Of a stretch of DNA of 64,000 nucleotides, positions 46,672 to 59,129 are shown piece by piece (within the stretch, counting starts at the first letter, position 1; every line of letters begins with the position of its first letter). A program made the translations under genes and the position numbers. Under the pieces are notes generated by a model. That model was given only the letters and a program-made list of their open reading frames with translations, had not been told where the DNA came from and did not search any database. The stretch comes from Diprion similis (lineage: Eukaryota > Arthropoda > Insecta > Hymenoptera > Diprionidae): the NCBI RefSeq assembly GCF_021155765.1, contig NC_060117.1:3748001-3812000 (forward strand), given 5' to 3'.

Positions 46672-49428
46672 ATGACTGCGTTACGAGGACAAGTTGTCAA
46701 GATGTACAGTCGATTGTTGGGAAGTTCAACAAAAAGACAGTATGCGACTATTCCTAAGTTCGTTGATATTCTCGTGAACGAGAATACGGGTGAGATACAT
46801 CGAAAATTATCTTATAATATTCATTTAACATTTTTTACCATATTATCAGATAAAAAAGAAACGCGTAACTCACCAACAGCAATAACAACGGAAACGTCTG
46901 ATTACTCACAACCTTGGTGCAATCCATATCTGCTAACTTTATCTACTAGTTTAGACTAAGAGTTAGTAACCGCTAAGGCACAGTATTAAGGTCTTATTGG
47001 GCGGATATTCTCAACCGAAAGTGAGTCTCGGTGAGAATATTAACACTTCGTGATGAGATGAAAATCTGGAAATCAGATTTTTTTTTTGAGTTTTTCCCGA
47101 TTTTGAAAAAACTTTTTCAGTTCTGAAACGTGGATCAAAAGTCCTGAACTCTTGGACGGGTCTTCGTAAATAGTTGTACATTACACTCAAGGAGTTTTAG
47201 AGGCATGGAACTTAGAATAACGTCAAAAAGTGGTATTTTTCGAAAATCTCCTTGCATCACAATTCTCATCGTAAGAATCTGAAAAAATTTCTCAGCCATT
47301 AGAGGAACGTCGAGAGCAAAAGTTACCGTGGATATTGCAATCCGAGAAGTTACCACCTAATTTTCACAAAAATTCAGAAAATTTGTTAATTTCTTTGGTA
47401 ACTTTTGTTCTGTACGCTCCTCTAATGGCTGTGGAATTTTTTTTAGATTTTTACTATAAGTATCGCAACGCAATGAGCTTTTAAAAAAAACCACCATTTC
47501 TTGACGTTATTTTAAATAATAACTCGACACATGTGAAACGAAATTAATTGGAACCGAGTGAAAACCACTTGTTTTATGGAGCTTCGTTACAAGTTCAAAT
47601 TTCAAGCAAATCGAACAAGTTCAGAGTTTCACTGACGCGTCCCCTTAACATCCACGCAGGTGTCGCGACTCTGTCGATAAACAGACCACCGGTGAACAGT
47701 CTTAATCTGGACTTGATACGAGATCTGAACAACTCTTTTAAGGAATTAGAGAAAAGTCAGTGCCAAGGTGTGATTTTGACGTCAACACTGCCGTCTGTTT
47801 TTTCGGCTGGATTGGATATCACGGAGCTGTACAATCCTGACATCAAACGTTTCGAAGCCCTCTGGGATTCCTTGCAGGACCTTTGGATCACATTGTACGG
47901 TTTATCCTTACCTACCGCGGCTGCGATCAACGTACGTTATCCGTTCAGCGTATAGTTTTGAAAAATTCTTCTTTTTTTTTTCGCAACATTATTTGCAAAA
48001 AAATTCTTTCAACCCTGTAGAAATAATGGTACCCCATTAAAAGAAAATTCTTCACGGGAATTTTTCGAATCCAATTTTGCGGAGCTTTTCTAAATTGGAT
48101 TCATTAAAAAAAAATCAATTATAAATTTTTACAGGGTGCAAGTCCAGCAGGTGGTTGTCTTCTGGCAATATCTTGCGATTACCGAGTATTCGTCGAGGGA
48201 AAGGGTAGGCTAGGACTGAACGAAACATCGCTGGGTTTAATCGTGCCTAAATGGTTGCATGATACGATGACGAATATCATTGGTCATCGTCATTCGGAAA
48301 TATCGCTTTTACGGTAATTACGTACTTCACCCTTGTTCACGTTATTTTTATTCTACTTGTCATTTTTTTTTTCTTTTTTTAATGCATTTCGTTCATTTCT
48401 CCGAGTGTCAATTGAGTAAAATAATGTGGTAGAAATCATTAGCATTGTAATTGATGAAAATTGGAAATCGGAAGAGTATTCAAGATGGCGATGGCCATGG
48501 CTATTAAGCTAAGGTAATAAATAAGGTAAGAATTAATCGACCGACCGATTATTTCACACTTTTTTGGAACTGTGCATTCGAAAGCAAAATTTTGTAAATT
48601 CCAGTCCGTAGTCTTGATAGGGGGAAAGCTTTTTGATAATTTATAGTTTCATTAAATATATCTTCCAATTTCAAATAAAAATATGAATTTATTATTCACT
48701 ATTAATATCAAATAAGGTACTTAGTAAGGAAGACAATGATAATAATAATTTATACGTTGATAACGTAAGTTGATATTTTATGGCGTCGTTCATGAGAGTC
48801 AAAAAAAAAAAAAAAAACTGATTCATAGGAAGAATATTCGAGTTCGAAAAATAATCGATTAAACTCGATTAATTGGGAAGAAATTGATGGATTCAATCGA
48901 AAATCGATTATTTTTAGTCATTCTTAATGTGGTGCTCACGTTATTTTTATAGGGGTTCGCTTTATTCGCCGGCAGAGGCACTGAAAATCGGATTGGTTGA
49001 CGAATTAGCCTCGAATAAAGAAGACGCAATTGGCAAGTGCGAAAATTACATAGAATCTTTCGCAAAAATACCACGTAAGCATTGTATATAATTTATTGAT
49101 CGATTCTTCGAGTTTATGTTTACAGTATTTTGAATCGATTCTTTCATTTCATATGCACAAAAATGTTATTTCAACTCTGAATATACTTCTGCAAGCTTGA
49201 GTTACCCTCAATTTACATTCAATGCTCAAATCTAGGCCAAAATTTCCTTCTTTATTTTTTCTCACAGTTTCAGCAATATTAGCAACGAAGCAACAGTCGC
49301 GAAAGGCGACGATATCGTGGCTGGAAGAAAACAGAAATTCGGATCTGAAGAGATTCGTCGAATCCGCGCTGCAGCCTCACGTGCAGAAAGGCTTGGGTGC
49401 ATATATCCAAAGCTTAAAAAAGAAGTGA
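46672..49428 (+). CDS. ECI1: Enoyl-CoA delta-isomerase 1, mitochondrial (5 coding exons)
   Basis: Crotonase-fold enzyme that moves 3-cis or 3-trans double bonds to 2-trans during mitochondrial beta-oxidation of unsaturated fatty acids. Coding exons: 46672-46789, 47660-47931, 48135-48313, 48953-49074, 49268-49428; all introns GT-AG; 283 codons (human ECI1 is about 300). Residues 1-33 are rich in Arg/Lys/Ser and lack acidic residues, as in a mitochondrial presequence. The body starts with TGVATLSINRPPVNSL. FSAGLDI (87-93) is the CoA/oxyanion-hole loop, GASPAGGCLLA (131-141) the second oxyanion strand, and GLNET (157-161) carries the expected catalytic Glu, about E160. The C-terminus ends in KKK, with no SKL-type peroxisomal signal, which favours ECI1 over peroxisomal ECI2; there is also no acyl-CoA-binding domain. 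ATG is preceded by GCT directly after a splice acceptor. Confidence 0.95.
47218..47510 (+). repeat. Hairpin (inverted repeat) inside ECI1 intron 1
   Basis: The left arm AACGTCAAAAAGTGG ... GCCATTAGAGGAACG ... AAAAGTTACC is mirrored by GGTAACTTTTGTTC ... CTCCTCTAATGGC ... ACCACCATTTCTTGACGTT. The arms are about 100 bases with a gapped match, separated by about 70 bases. It looks like a decayed palindromic MITE. Confidence 0.6.
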
Positions 49429-49532
49429 AGCTTTAATCTGAAACGAAATGTATATTTTTATTGAGATTAAGATGATTTATTTCCATTTCTCTATACATAT
49501 ATATCCTTGCAAGTGTGTATTTATAGGTGACC

Positions 49533-50405
49533 GGTTCTAATAACCCGTTAAAAAAATAACCCAAGACATAAATAATCCAAATAAAAATAACCTTAGACAA
49601 AAATAACGCAAACAAAAATAACCCGAGACAAAAGTAACCCAAATAAAAAAAACCAAACAAAAATAACCTAAACAAAAGTAATCCGAGGCAGAAATAACCC
49701 GAGACAGAAATAACCTGAGACAAAAATAACCCAAGACAAAAATAACGCAAACAAAAATAATCCAAGACAAATGTAACCTAAACAAAAATAATCTGAGACA
49801 AAAATAATCCAAGGCAAAAATAACTCAAGAAAAAAATAACCCCAGACAAAAACAATCCAAAAAAAAAATAAGCCAAGACAAAAATAACCCGAACCAAGAT
49901 AACTCAAGACAAAAATAACCTAAAAAAAAATAACCCGAGACAGAAATAACCCAAGACAAAAATAACTCCCGACAAAAAAAAAACCCAAGACAAAAATTAC
50001 GCAAGACAAATATAACCCAGAACAAAAATAACCGAGGACAAAATAACCCATAAAAAAAATAACTCGATGCAAAAATGCGTCATGCAAAAATAAGTTTAAA
50101 CAAAAATAACCTGCCATAAAGAACCTCAAAATAAGTTCACCTACGAAAATAGCTCCATAAAAAAATAACCCATTAAAAAAATTATTCAAGGAACAATGTC
50201 ATGCGAAAATAAAGTGAAACAAAACCAACCTACCATAAACAACCTCAAAATGAGTACACCTACGAAAATAGCTCCATGAAAAAAATAACCCAATACAAAA
50301 ATTACTTATGAGAAGTAATTGAGAAAAAATGTACAAAACATTGAGGTGAATTTAATTTCAAATTTAATATTTTGTCACGGGTTATTTTTGTTTGTTATTT
50401 GAGGA
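49533..50405. repeat. A-rich minisatellite element, copy 2
   Basis: Same unit and orientation as the array at 1.2 kb, beginning about 105 bases after the ECI1 stop and ending with a spacer and one inverted GGGTTATTTTTGTT. It is more homogeneous at the left and decays rightwards. AATAAA strings inside it could serve the ECI1 transcript as polyadenylation signals; this is inference only. Confidence 0.85.
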
Positions 50406-52374
50406 GTGATTCGATACGACTACCGTAATTATGATTTATTCCAGTGATTTATTTCATCTCTTCTATCACGATGAACTCTGAATATATGCATGCATCAATC
50501 AGACCTCTACGTATTTTTTTTGCATCACACCTTTTTTTTTTTTGCACTGCTGATCCTTAATCCTGAAACGGTCTTTTTTCTGCTCCTGCGATTTAAAGTG
50601 GATATTTGTCATCCTGACACTCCAATCACCGGTCGTGCAAATGTATCTTCAAACTTCAAGGAAGTAGAATCCGATTGAATAATAATCTGAGAAGAAAAAC
50701 GAAATTATAGTAAAAATTTTAATTCTATTCATAAAACATTCATTCAAAGTGTAATCTGAATAAAGCATCCGTAAAATAATTCGTTTCAGAAAATTTTCAG
50801 ATAATTGTTTTGCGAGTAAAAATTATTACTGATTCGTCAAAATTGAATAGAAAAAAGAATAAGAAAAAAAAAAAAAAAAAAAAAAAAATGAACAAAAAAA
50901 ATAATAACACGATATTAGTATTAGAAAAACTAAAAAAACGTGTAATTTTCCCAGAGTCAGTAAAAATTATACTTTCGTTCTATTCGAATTGTCGTTTTTC
51001 TAATATTTTCTCTACCTTGAACGCAAGTAATTCTTTATTTTTTAAAATACACCAGAATCAACTTCACTTTTATACTATTTCTATTATGATTTAATAATTT
51101 TACCGTGTTAATTGTTTATGGTTTTCTAGCAGTAACTGTATAGATGATATATTTTCCAGCTCATATTGCTTCCAATTTTAATTGTTATTATTTATTTATT
51201 TCTTTTCTACCTCAGTCTCTCTTTCTCCGCACAGTTATTTGCCCTTTTTCATTTTATTTTTCAGACATTTTTCGCACTCCGTAACGGTTTACCGGGCGTT
51301 GCACGGGCAGCTAGTGGATAAAAGCATGGTATTCGTCTGGTGGCGTGGGAAACTAACGAGAAAAGTTTGTTTGGTAGAGCGGATAGTTATACTCTAGCTC
51401 TGTATGTGAATTCATGCACAGCAACGTGGCTGGGAAAACTTGAAGATAAATTTACGGAACGATGGGAGACCTGCGATTAATCACAATTTGTTTAAAAGCA
51501 CCTAAGCAACCCTCCAGACTCTCCCACCTTGGCTTTGAATCGAACCCCTTAACCTCTGCAAGCCTTCCACCTGTGGGTGGTTTCACTCGAAAAAATTCTA
51601 CCTGCCGTATCGGGAACCGGAAGTGAGAAATAAGGAGCGAGAAATTACGGCAGGATATAATCGGCTGGATGTAGAATGAAAAAGAAAAAACGTAGGACGA
51701 GTTTTCCGACAGATTTGTAGATGAATTTGCTTCATTTTGAAAAAAAGTTTAACAGATGTCAATTTGAAATGGCCGGAAATAACTCGAGTTTTGACAAAAG
51801 TTTCTCCACCGCGACTCTTGATTCCGCGGTTCTCATATTTCATGATAATTTTTTATCTCGTTATTATCTAGACTGGCTTGCAAAAGCTTTTCACCAATTT
51901 TGTTTTCAAGCTCGTGGCGAGGAGAAAATTCGGCCAAAGTTTGAGTTGCTCGGAAAACTGATACGCGGGAATTAGATCGCGTGCTGTCAGATGCTGTGCA
52001 GAATCATCGTTACAGAGAATTGTGGTGGAAATTGTAAAAGTTTCTTTTTCAGATCCTTAGCCTGAGATAATTTGTTTTGAATCAACGATTTGCCGGGACG
52101 ATTAAAGAAATCTTGGAAAACGATCACTGCAGAAACCGACGACATAATGGTGGAGTGAACAAAAAAAACAAAAGTGAGAGGAATCTGACGAGATAAAGTA
52201 AACAAATTGAAGAAAAAAAAACGAAAAAAAAAACAATGGTTTGAGTGAAAAGTGACAAAAACCAAAGTTTCGACTGTAATAGATAAGAAGAAACTGGAAA
52301 CTTCGTTGCAGGGTGAAAAAAAAGTATGTATATATAATTTTTAAAGATTTTTCGCCAGACGTCTTTTTTCCTTA
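50406..52374. other. AT-rich intergenic DNA, no gene seen
   Basis: A 24-A run near 50865. Moderate-GC part at 51280-51960 has short frames on both strands without family features. Confidence 0.55.
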
Positions 52375-52805
52375 TCATTTTGTTGATAAGAAAAAATTGC
52401 AAAATCTTAAAATGGTTCCGAAAAATCTAAAGAGTTTTCAAGAATCTGGTATGACGTGTGATAATGATTCAACAATGATAAATAGTAAAATGACTCCGGC
52501 TTCTAATTATTATCAACGTTTTTTTACTAGAAGAAGTTTGAAAACAGTAAGAAGGAAAAAATCTCTCCGCCCCGGCTCTCGGTTTAAAAATTTTGATATC
52601 TGACGCATGATTTTTCAGAAATTTTTTGCAGATATTCAAATTGCATCGATCAATAAACTGCTTTTTTGAAAAATTGTGGAAAATTTGAACCGTGTCGAAA
52701 AAATGTAAGAAAAAAAGAAACTAATGCTTTTAGTTTCTTTCAAAGTGAGAAGAATCGTATAAAAAATTGCGGACCAAATCCGCGAGGTATGGGGAATTAC
52801 ATGCA
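52375..52805 (+). mobile_element. C-family palindromic element, right half copy
   Basis: Shares AAAATGGTTCCGAAAA, TGGTATGACGTGTGA, GAAAACAGTAAGAAG, TTTGATATCTGA and AATTGCGGACCAAATCCGCGAGG with 8690-9065. The reading frames over it are copies of the non-coding element. Confidence 0.65.
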
Positions 52806-53098
52806 AGCCCCCATGATCAAAAAAATTAAAAATGTTGACAAAAATTGGAAAACAAAAATCGGTCCTTTATTGACTCTGAATTTTGAAATTTTTTAAATCG
52901 AAAATACAGTTTCTACGATTTTTGAAAAAGGTCCTTTTCAAAATCACTTTAAACATTTATAAATAATTGAGCAGTTGAATGAAAAATCTGACAAAAATTC
53001 AGGATACTTTTACAGAGTTTGGAGAATTGCAAACTTGTTTTAAACAATATCAAAAATGGTGGTGAGGGTCAGACGTTGGTCGGGTTCGCAATATATAT

Positions 53099-53694
53099 TA
53101 GGGTGGCGCAAAAAAATCGACAATTTTTTTTATTTTGAGGCTCGTGTGACAAAATGTTAGTTTTTGATGTTTTAAGAGCCCAGTCCAAAGGACAGTTCGA
53201 AAAAAAAATTTTTAAGAGGTCGCTCCACATTTTTTGAAACGTCAGAAATCGTCAAAAAACGATTGTTTTTCTTTTTATTTTTTTTCTCGTAACGTTATAA
53301 TTTTATAGACAAAAAAAAAAATAAGTTTCAGTTCAAAATTTGAATTTTGAAAGGTCGATCATAATTGTTTTTCAATTTTTTCGTGCATTTCTTTAGATCT
53401 TTTCGAGCGACCTTTTAATATTCATATTAAAATTTCATAAATTTTTTTTCTTAAATTTAGCAAGAAAGAATCGATAACAATACACCACGACATGAATTAA
53501 AAATCAAACAAAATACGGAAAATACAATTTTTTTAATTTAATTTTTTGACGATTTTTGAAAAATTTGGAGCGACCTCTTAAAATTTTTTTCTTTGAGCTG
53601 TCCTTTGGAGTGGGCTCTTAAAACATCAGAAACTAACATTTTGTCATGCGAGACTCAAAAAAAAAAAAATAGTCGGTTTTTGTGCGCCACCCTA
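53099..53694. mobile_element. TTAGGGTGG-family element, subfamily 2, intact copy
   Basis: TAGGGTGGCGCAAAAAA and its complement GTGCGCCACCCTA bound about 595 bases with the same inverted arms as the 45.7 kb copy. It lies in a TATATA context, consistent with a TA target site as in Tc1/mariner-type MITEs; the assignment to that superfamily is inference. Confidence 0.8.
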
Positions 53695-53941
53695 CTATAT
53701 ATATACGTGCGGAGGAAGATTGGTATGATGGAATTTGATTTCAGATGACACGGGTGAAAAAATGTTGAAAAGAGTGGAAATCGAATGAATGTGAGTGGCC
53801 GAATAAGCCTTCGGGGGATCCTTTACGTTATACCTAGGGTGCGTAGTTTCTTCCACCTGGAACGCTGGAAAATGTTGGTTCAAGGTTTATCGCGTCCTTC
53901 CATATAGAAAGCGGAAAAGTTTGAAAATTGCAAAACGCCCA

Positions 53942-53967
53942 CGTCGCGTCGCGTCGCGTCGCGTCGC
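53942..53967. repeat. CGTCG pentamer repeat
   Basis: Five copies of GTCGC, unusually CpG-dense for this window. Confidence 0.9.
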
Positions 53968-54088
53968 CAGCTTCATCGTATAAAATCGAATCCTCCCGGC
54001 AACCCTGCCTGCAGCCTATAGCCGTTTCAAAGAGTTGACGTTATACGTTTCGTACAAAGGTACCCCTGTCACCGAATGAAACCCTCGC

Positions 54089-54120
54089 CTTCTTCTTCTT
54101 CTTCTTCTTCTTCTTCTTCT
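54089..54120. repeat. TTC trinucleotide microsatellite
   Basis: About ten TTC units in pyrimidine-rich DNA. Confidence 0.9.
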
Positions 54121-54599
54121 CCGTCTTCATATAAATTCCATTTCCCCTCTTTTCTTCATTTCTTCACCAAGTCTTTTTACACTCTTCGTTTCTTTCCATC
54201 ATTCTCTTCTCACTCTCTATATTTATCCTCTTCTTGTCAGAATTAATGCTACTCATTTAGAAGAAGAAGAAAAAAAAAAAAGCAGAAAAAAATATTTTCT
54301 GACTATTTATTTCAGGTTTTTTTCTGCACAAAATCAAATTTGACCAAAGAACCCTAAACTGATTTGTCTGAAATAATCGGAAGCAATCTTTCATCTGAAT
54401 TAGAGAGATTCTCGTAATCTAGTTAGGCTCAATTCAGTTTGAATTTTACTTTTTTTTTAACCCTCAATCTTGTAAATATTTTTTTTTTTTTTTTTTAATT
54501 ATTTTACCACTTTTCTTGAACAACTTGTTTAAAAAAAAACTGAAAAACTTATGCGGTTACTGATCGACTGTTGCGACACCGGATTAAAGGGCTAGTACA

Positions 54600-55150
54600 G
54601 TTTTCTGCGTGTGAAATGGAGATGATTTCTCGAAACTCAGGATAAAACAAAAAAAAAATCAAGAAATCAAGTGAACAAATATTTTTAAATTTCGAGGATG
54701 TATTTAGATACTTTTGATAAGTTGATACAGATATTTTGATGAAAAAATATCGAGTTACACGCTACGCCGTGGAGTCCTGAAAAACTGAAATTGTAAATCG
54801 GCTGCAGTGTTGCAGAGGAAAAAAAAAAAAAAAAAAAAACGCTCGTTTTTTGCTACGGAAATTTGCATTTCTGTTTAAATCAAAAAGATCCTAGTTTACG
54901 GTACGGAGTTTTGCATCTAGTTTAAAGTTAACATTTTTTTTTCGAACTCTACAACTGCAACCGATTTACAACTTAATTTTTTTCAGGACTCCAGAGCGTA
55001 GCGTGTAACTCGATATTTTTTTTATAAAAATTTCTGTATCAACTTATCAAAAGTATCTAAATATATCCTGAAAATTAAAAAAACATTTGTTTACTTGACT
55101 TTTTTTTTTTAGTCCAAGTGAAAAATCATCCCCATTTCACACCCGAGAAA
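54600..55150. mobile_element. Hairpin element with about 210 bp arms
   Basis: Left arm: GTGTGAAATGGAGATGATTT ... ACTTTTGATAAGTTGATACAG ... CGAGTTACACGCTACG ... GGAGTCCTGAAAAA. Right arm: the complement from TTTTTCAGGACTCC through CGTAGCGTGTAACTCG, TATCAACTTATCAAAAGTA to CCATTTCACAC. The central spacer is about 110 bases. Confidence 0.8.
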
Positions 55151-55635
55151 AAAAAAAAAAAAATTATGGTCAGAGAATCGAGTGTCGAAAGAGATTCTGC
55201 GGTCCATAGTGGAGATATATGCAGGGGAAAGTTAACGCCTTCATGGGGTTGAAACCGACTCTCCATGGCATACACTCGATCCTCGGATAGCGTAGGATAT
55301 TCCGTTGGTACTTGGCCGCAACTTGTGAACTCTGTCACAGTGTAGAGCAGCGCAAAAACACACAGAGAAGCAGAGAAGCACGGATTGGAGGGATGTTGGC
55401 GAGGGTGGCTGCAACGCTAGTTATGTATTTGTGTTTATGCTTCCCATAGCATAGCTGCTGCAATGCCCTCAGGAGTAGATTGCACGCGAGGCAACGCGGC
55501 TGGATGTCTGGATGCTATGCTGTGCTGTGGCACGAGACTCGGGTCACTAGCCCGAAAAAAGTCTCGGCTTTGCCATCAGGAGCCGCGGAGTTTATCCTTA
55601 GGTCTTTAAGCCTGGTGAAACATCTAGAGTTGAAC

Positions 55636-55670
55636 AAGAAGAAGAAGAAGAAGAAGAAGAAGAAGAAGAA
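55636..55670. repeat. GAA trinucleotide microsatellite
   Basis: About eleven AAG/GAA units, giving a poly-Lys frame that is not accepted as a gene. Confidence 0.9.
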
Positions 55671-55929
55671 TATTAAGGAGACGGCAGCGTCGAAACAGTC
55701 AAAAATGCAATTTTTTCATGAATTAATTATCTCATTCGGTTGAGATTAGTCCTGAAATTAATAACTTTTTTTTTTTCTTTTCAGATATTTGTAAAACTTA
55801 AGCAGGGAACACTACAAATTTTTATTTTCATCGCAATCGGTTCAAGTCTGCTCTGGTTAATCGGGAAGTTAGTTTAAGTGGGGACGAGGGTTTGAGATAC
55901 CAAAAAAAGCATATTTTTGTGATTTCTAT

Positions 55930-56555
55930 TTACAGATTACCTTATATATTGATATTTTTAAACTTATTGTACATTATTGGGCATTATTCTAAGAATATTT
56001 TACTATATTTTCATAAAATAATTTTTGAAAATTCAGCCAGTGGTAGTGGTGAGAACCGAGTCACCTAAAAAAAAAAAAAGTTTCCATGCGGTAGTCAGGA
56101 TAATTCATGATTGCTTCATCTGAAATTAAAAAACCAAAGAGATTTCTTGAGTACATAAGTTTTTCTTGAATTTGAACGAAAGAATAAACAAAATATTCAT
56201 TTTTAAATTTTTTGGTGAAGGTGCAATCAAAAAATTCTGATTTAAACTTTGATTTGCTCTTTTTGTTCAGTTAAAAAATCAGTTGTAATCGAAAAAAAAA
56301 AATCATTCGTTCAGAAACTAGTATTTAGTATCTAAATGAAGTCTGCAAAGTTTAGGCAAAATCGGTCCGAAGATTTTTGAGAAATTTTGACTACCGTACG
56401 GAAACTTTTTTTTGAGGTGACTCGGTTTTCACCATTACCACTGGCTGAATTTTCAATATTTTTTTATGAAAATATAGCAGAATATTCTCAGAATAATGCT
56501 TAATAATGTACAATAAGTTTGAAAATATTAATAAATAAGGTACTCAGTGAAAAAA
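55930..56555. mobile_element. Hairpin element with about 170 bp arms
   Basis: Left arm ACCTTATATATTG ... ACTTATTGTACATTATT ... AATTCAGCCAGTGGTA ... GAGTCACCT ... CGGTAGTCA. The right arm (56385-56550) is its complement, with TGACTACCG, AGGTGACTC, ACCACTGGCTGAATT and AATAATGTACAATAAG. The loop is about 280 bases, without coding frame. Confidence 0.85.
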
Positions 56556-56993
56556 AAATTTTTAGTGTTGTGTGCTGAAGTTTTTCAAGTGTCTGATACT
56601 TCGAACTGCTCAACAAAATAAAAAAAGAAAAAAAAAACCGAAGTTATTAATTATCTTTCAGGAGCTTCAGAAATTGACTAAGCGTTGAAAGATTTCAATG
56701 ATCTGAACTCACTGAATTTCACATTAAAAAACAACCAAAAAAAAAAAAATGAAACTGAGAATGTTTTGGAAATGTCGAGGTTCAAAACTCAGTAATTTAG
56801 CATGGAACATATGTAATGATTTTTTCTTAAATCTTATTCAAAACCACGTCAATCGAGCTTTATTTTTTTAATTACTCTTCAAAGGGTTTCTGAGAAAATG
56901 AAATTATGAGATGAAAGAAAAGGTTTGTCAAAGAATTCTTTGTAAAATTCAATATCTGTATTAATTTCAAGACACGGTATTTCATTTTCCAAG

Positions 56994-57097
56994 AATATCT
57001 CCGACCGGATCAGAGGCTGGAAGTGAAAGACCTTGAATACGAAGTTGATGAAGATAGTGTTAGTCCTGAGGAAACGTCCCTGGGATCGATGGATTAA
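56994..57097 (+). CDS. Candidate terminal exon, plus strand, gene unidentified
   Basis: After a pyrimidine-rich acceptor (TTTCATTTTCCAAG) an open frame of 34 codons reads YLRPDQRLEVKDLEYEVDED, then SVSPEETSLGSMD and a TAA at 57095-57097. The acidic, serine-containing tail and balanced codon use look coding. No ATG lies in the frame and no upstream partner exon was found, so at most this is the last exon of a gene whose other exons are distant or unrecognised. Confidence 0.28.
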
Positions 57098-57180
57098 TTA
57101 ATTCTTTGGAGTCTAGAATCGGTGTTAGTTGTTAGCTGATTGTATGACCGTGTTTTCGGCGTAGGACCGCGCCAAGAAAT

Positions 57181-57227
57181 GGATGGGATGGGACGGGATG
57201 GAATGGAATGGAATGGAATGGGATGGG
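57181..57227. repeat. GGAAT/GGGAT pentamer repeat
   Basis: About nine units of a simple pentamer, slightly mixed. Confidence 0.9.
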
Positions 57228-57589
57228 TAGTTTAGAATCGAATGGGAAGGAGGATTAGATGCGGTAAGGAAAAGGATAAACTCTGGCCGGGCTGACAAAC
57301 GACTAGATTAATCACGTGGCAGTGAAGCGGGTCCGTTTCCTTGCTGCCGAAGGACTCTCCGCGACTACTACAGGACCTTCCCGAAGGATAACCTTGCGGG
57401 GATACGTTCAAGACGGTAATTGAGTCCCGCAATCTTCCCTCGCCTAGCTCGCCGCGTTCAAACCTTCGAAAAGAAACTTGCCAAATTTTACCACCCCTGA
57501 TTGGAATTCAGCAGCCCGAATCTGCGATTTGAACATTAGCGAAAAATAACTACCAAAAGTGTTGATATTTTTTTTCGGAATGGGGTATA

Positions 57590-57890
57590 TTGGCGGGGGG
57601 GTGAAAACGAGGTACTTAATAAAACTCTTAATTTTCGAGGGTTCTTCCTGGACTAAATCGTTTTTTTTTTTTTTTTTTTTTTTTTTCTAATTTCCAACCA
57701 AAGAAAATAAAAATGATTTTCAGATGTTGATGCGGAAAAACAATTTTTCTTGAATATTTTTCAAAATCGAAACAATGCTCCGTCGTGAGTCACAGAAGTC
57801 ATTTTTGACTGCTTAAAAAATATTTTGAAAAATAAAATTTTTTTATAAAATTTTAACGGTACCCCGTTTTGCCCCCCCCCCCCACCCCCC
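57590..57890 (-). mobile_element. G-run MITE-like element, copy 2 (opposite orientation)
   Basis: Begins GGCGGGGGGGTGAAAACGAGG, carries the reversed interior (GAAAATAAAAATGATTTTCA) and ends GGTACCCCGTTTTGCCCCCC. The same ends as copy 1 define the terminal repeat. Confidence 0.7.
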
Positions 57891-58993
57891 TCGTCGACGC
57901 TGTTTTTGACAGCCCCTCTTCTATAAGGGAGTTTTGGATCTAGTTCCAGTCTCCGCCATCAGAGGGCGTGACGAAAAGTTTTTAGAACTTTTGAACGAAA
58001 GAAAAGTTTTACTGAAAACAAGTTTTTTGTATTTTCAGAAAATTTTTCTCACTTGTCAATGAAATGGGAATTTAATTTTTAGAAAATCTTTTCATTTGTT
58101 TTTGGAAAACTTCTCGTACGATTTTTGGCTTCGCTTCGTTTCACTTGAGATTTAATATTCTTTTGAGATAAAAAAAAAATTGAATCGGATGAAAGATGAA
58201 TTCATTAAAGTTCAGAAAAATGCATGGATGCTTTGGATCTTTCTTGAATCTTAAAATGACACGAAGTGACTAGAGATGAAACTGAAGTTGGTCGAAGAGT
58301 CTAAATAAAAGTTTGAAGTGAAGAATCTGAAAGACTAGAATCGTAACTTTGAATGAAATCTTAAAAGTGTCACGTGACTAAATTGAGATTGAACCCAACT
58401 TTGATCGGATCAGAAAACTTTAAACGACTAACGCGAGTTGATTTACAAAAACTTGATGGGTGCAAAAAAATGAGTAGGTATAATAAATTTGACGAGACTT
58501 CAAACGACTTGAATTAAACTGAAACAAAGACTCGGCGCAATTTCATCAAATTGCAATTCAAGATGAATTCTAATGACGAAAAATAAAATTCATTCCAAGT
58601 TTATATTTGCCGTTTCTTCTTTATTTTTTTTTACTCAAAGCTTATCAAATCTTCTAAAATACTTTTTCCTCAAAATTATTTAAGAGAAAAATCGTCGCAC
58701 GAATCGACTCGACTTAAGATAAATCGGGTAAAAAATTTTCATCAAATTTCGACTGTTTGTCTGTGAATGACAAGCGACTAAATGAGGAGAGGAGCTCGAA
58801 ACGAGGCTTAAGTCGGGATTATCGGTACACATTTTCGGTTCTTTTGACAAATTCGATTCGAGATTGGCTCGCGATCAGGGAAAATGGGTCGCGCAGTGGA
58901 CCCGGGACAAGAACTAAGAAGATGTTCACCCGGTGGGGGCGACTGCCTTTAAGGAAATGTAAATCGCGTTAGCTGTTACCGAGGTAGAGAGAA

Positions 58994-58996
<3 letters not shown>

Positions 58997-59067
<71 letters not shown>
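58997..59067. repeat. Long GA dinucleotide microsatellite
   Basis: About 35 GA units, the longest dinucleotide run in the window. A CT run follows at 59320-59345. Confidence 0.95.
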
Positions 59068-59068
<1 letters not shown>

Positions 59069-59129
59069 CTGGATGATCCGGTGCGGAAAGGAGAAGAGCA
59101 GAGTCGAGGCAAGCAGTTTCCTTCGTTAG

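Noticed and set aside
47548..47659. Upstream ATG extending ECI1 exon 2 into the intron (MEPSENHLFY...)
   Set aside because: A clean acceptor at 47659 and the fit of exon 1 with a mitochondrial presequence make this an intron read-through.
49433..50189. Series of overlapping minus-strand frames rich in GYFCLGLFL
   Set aside because: They are translations of the 16-17 bp minisatellite, whose minus strand lacks stops; all three frames look alike.
55480..55743. 87-codon plus-strand frame
   Set aside because: Driven by the GAA repeat (poly-Lys) and not supported by splice sites or homology.
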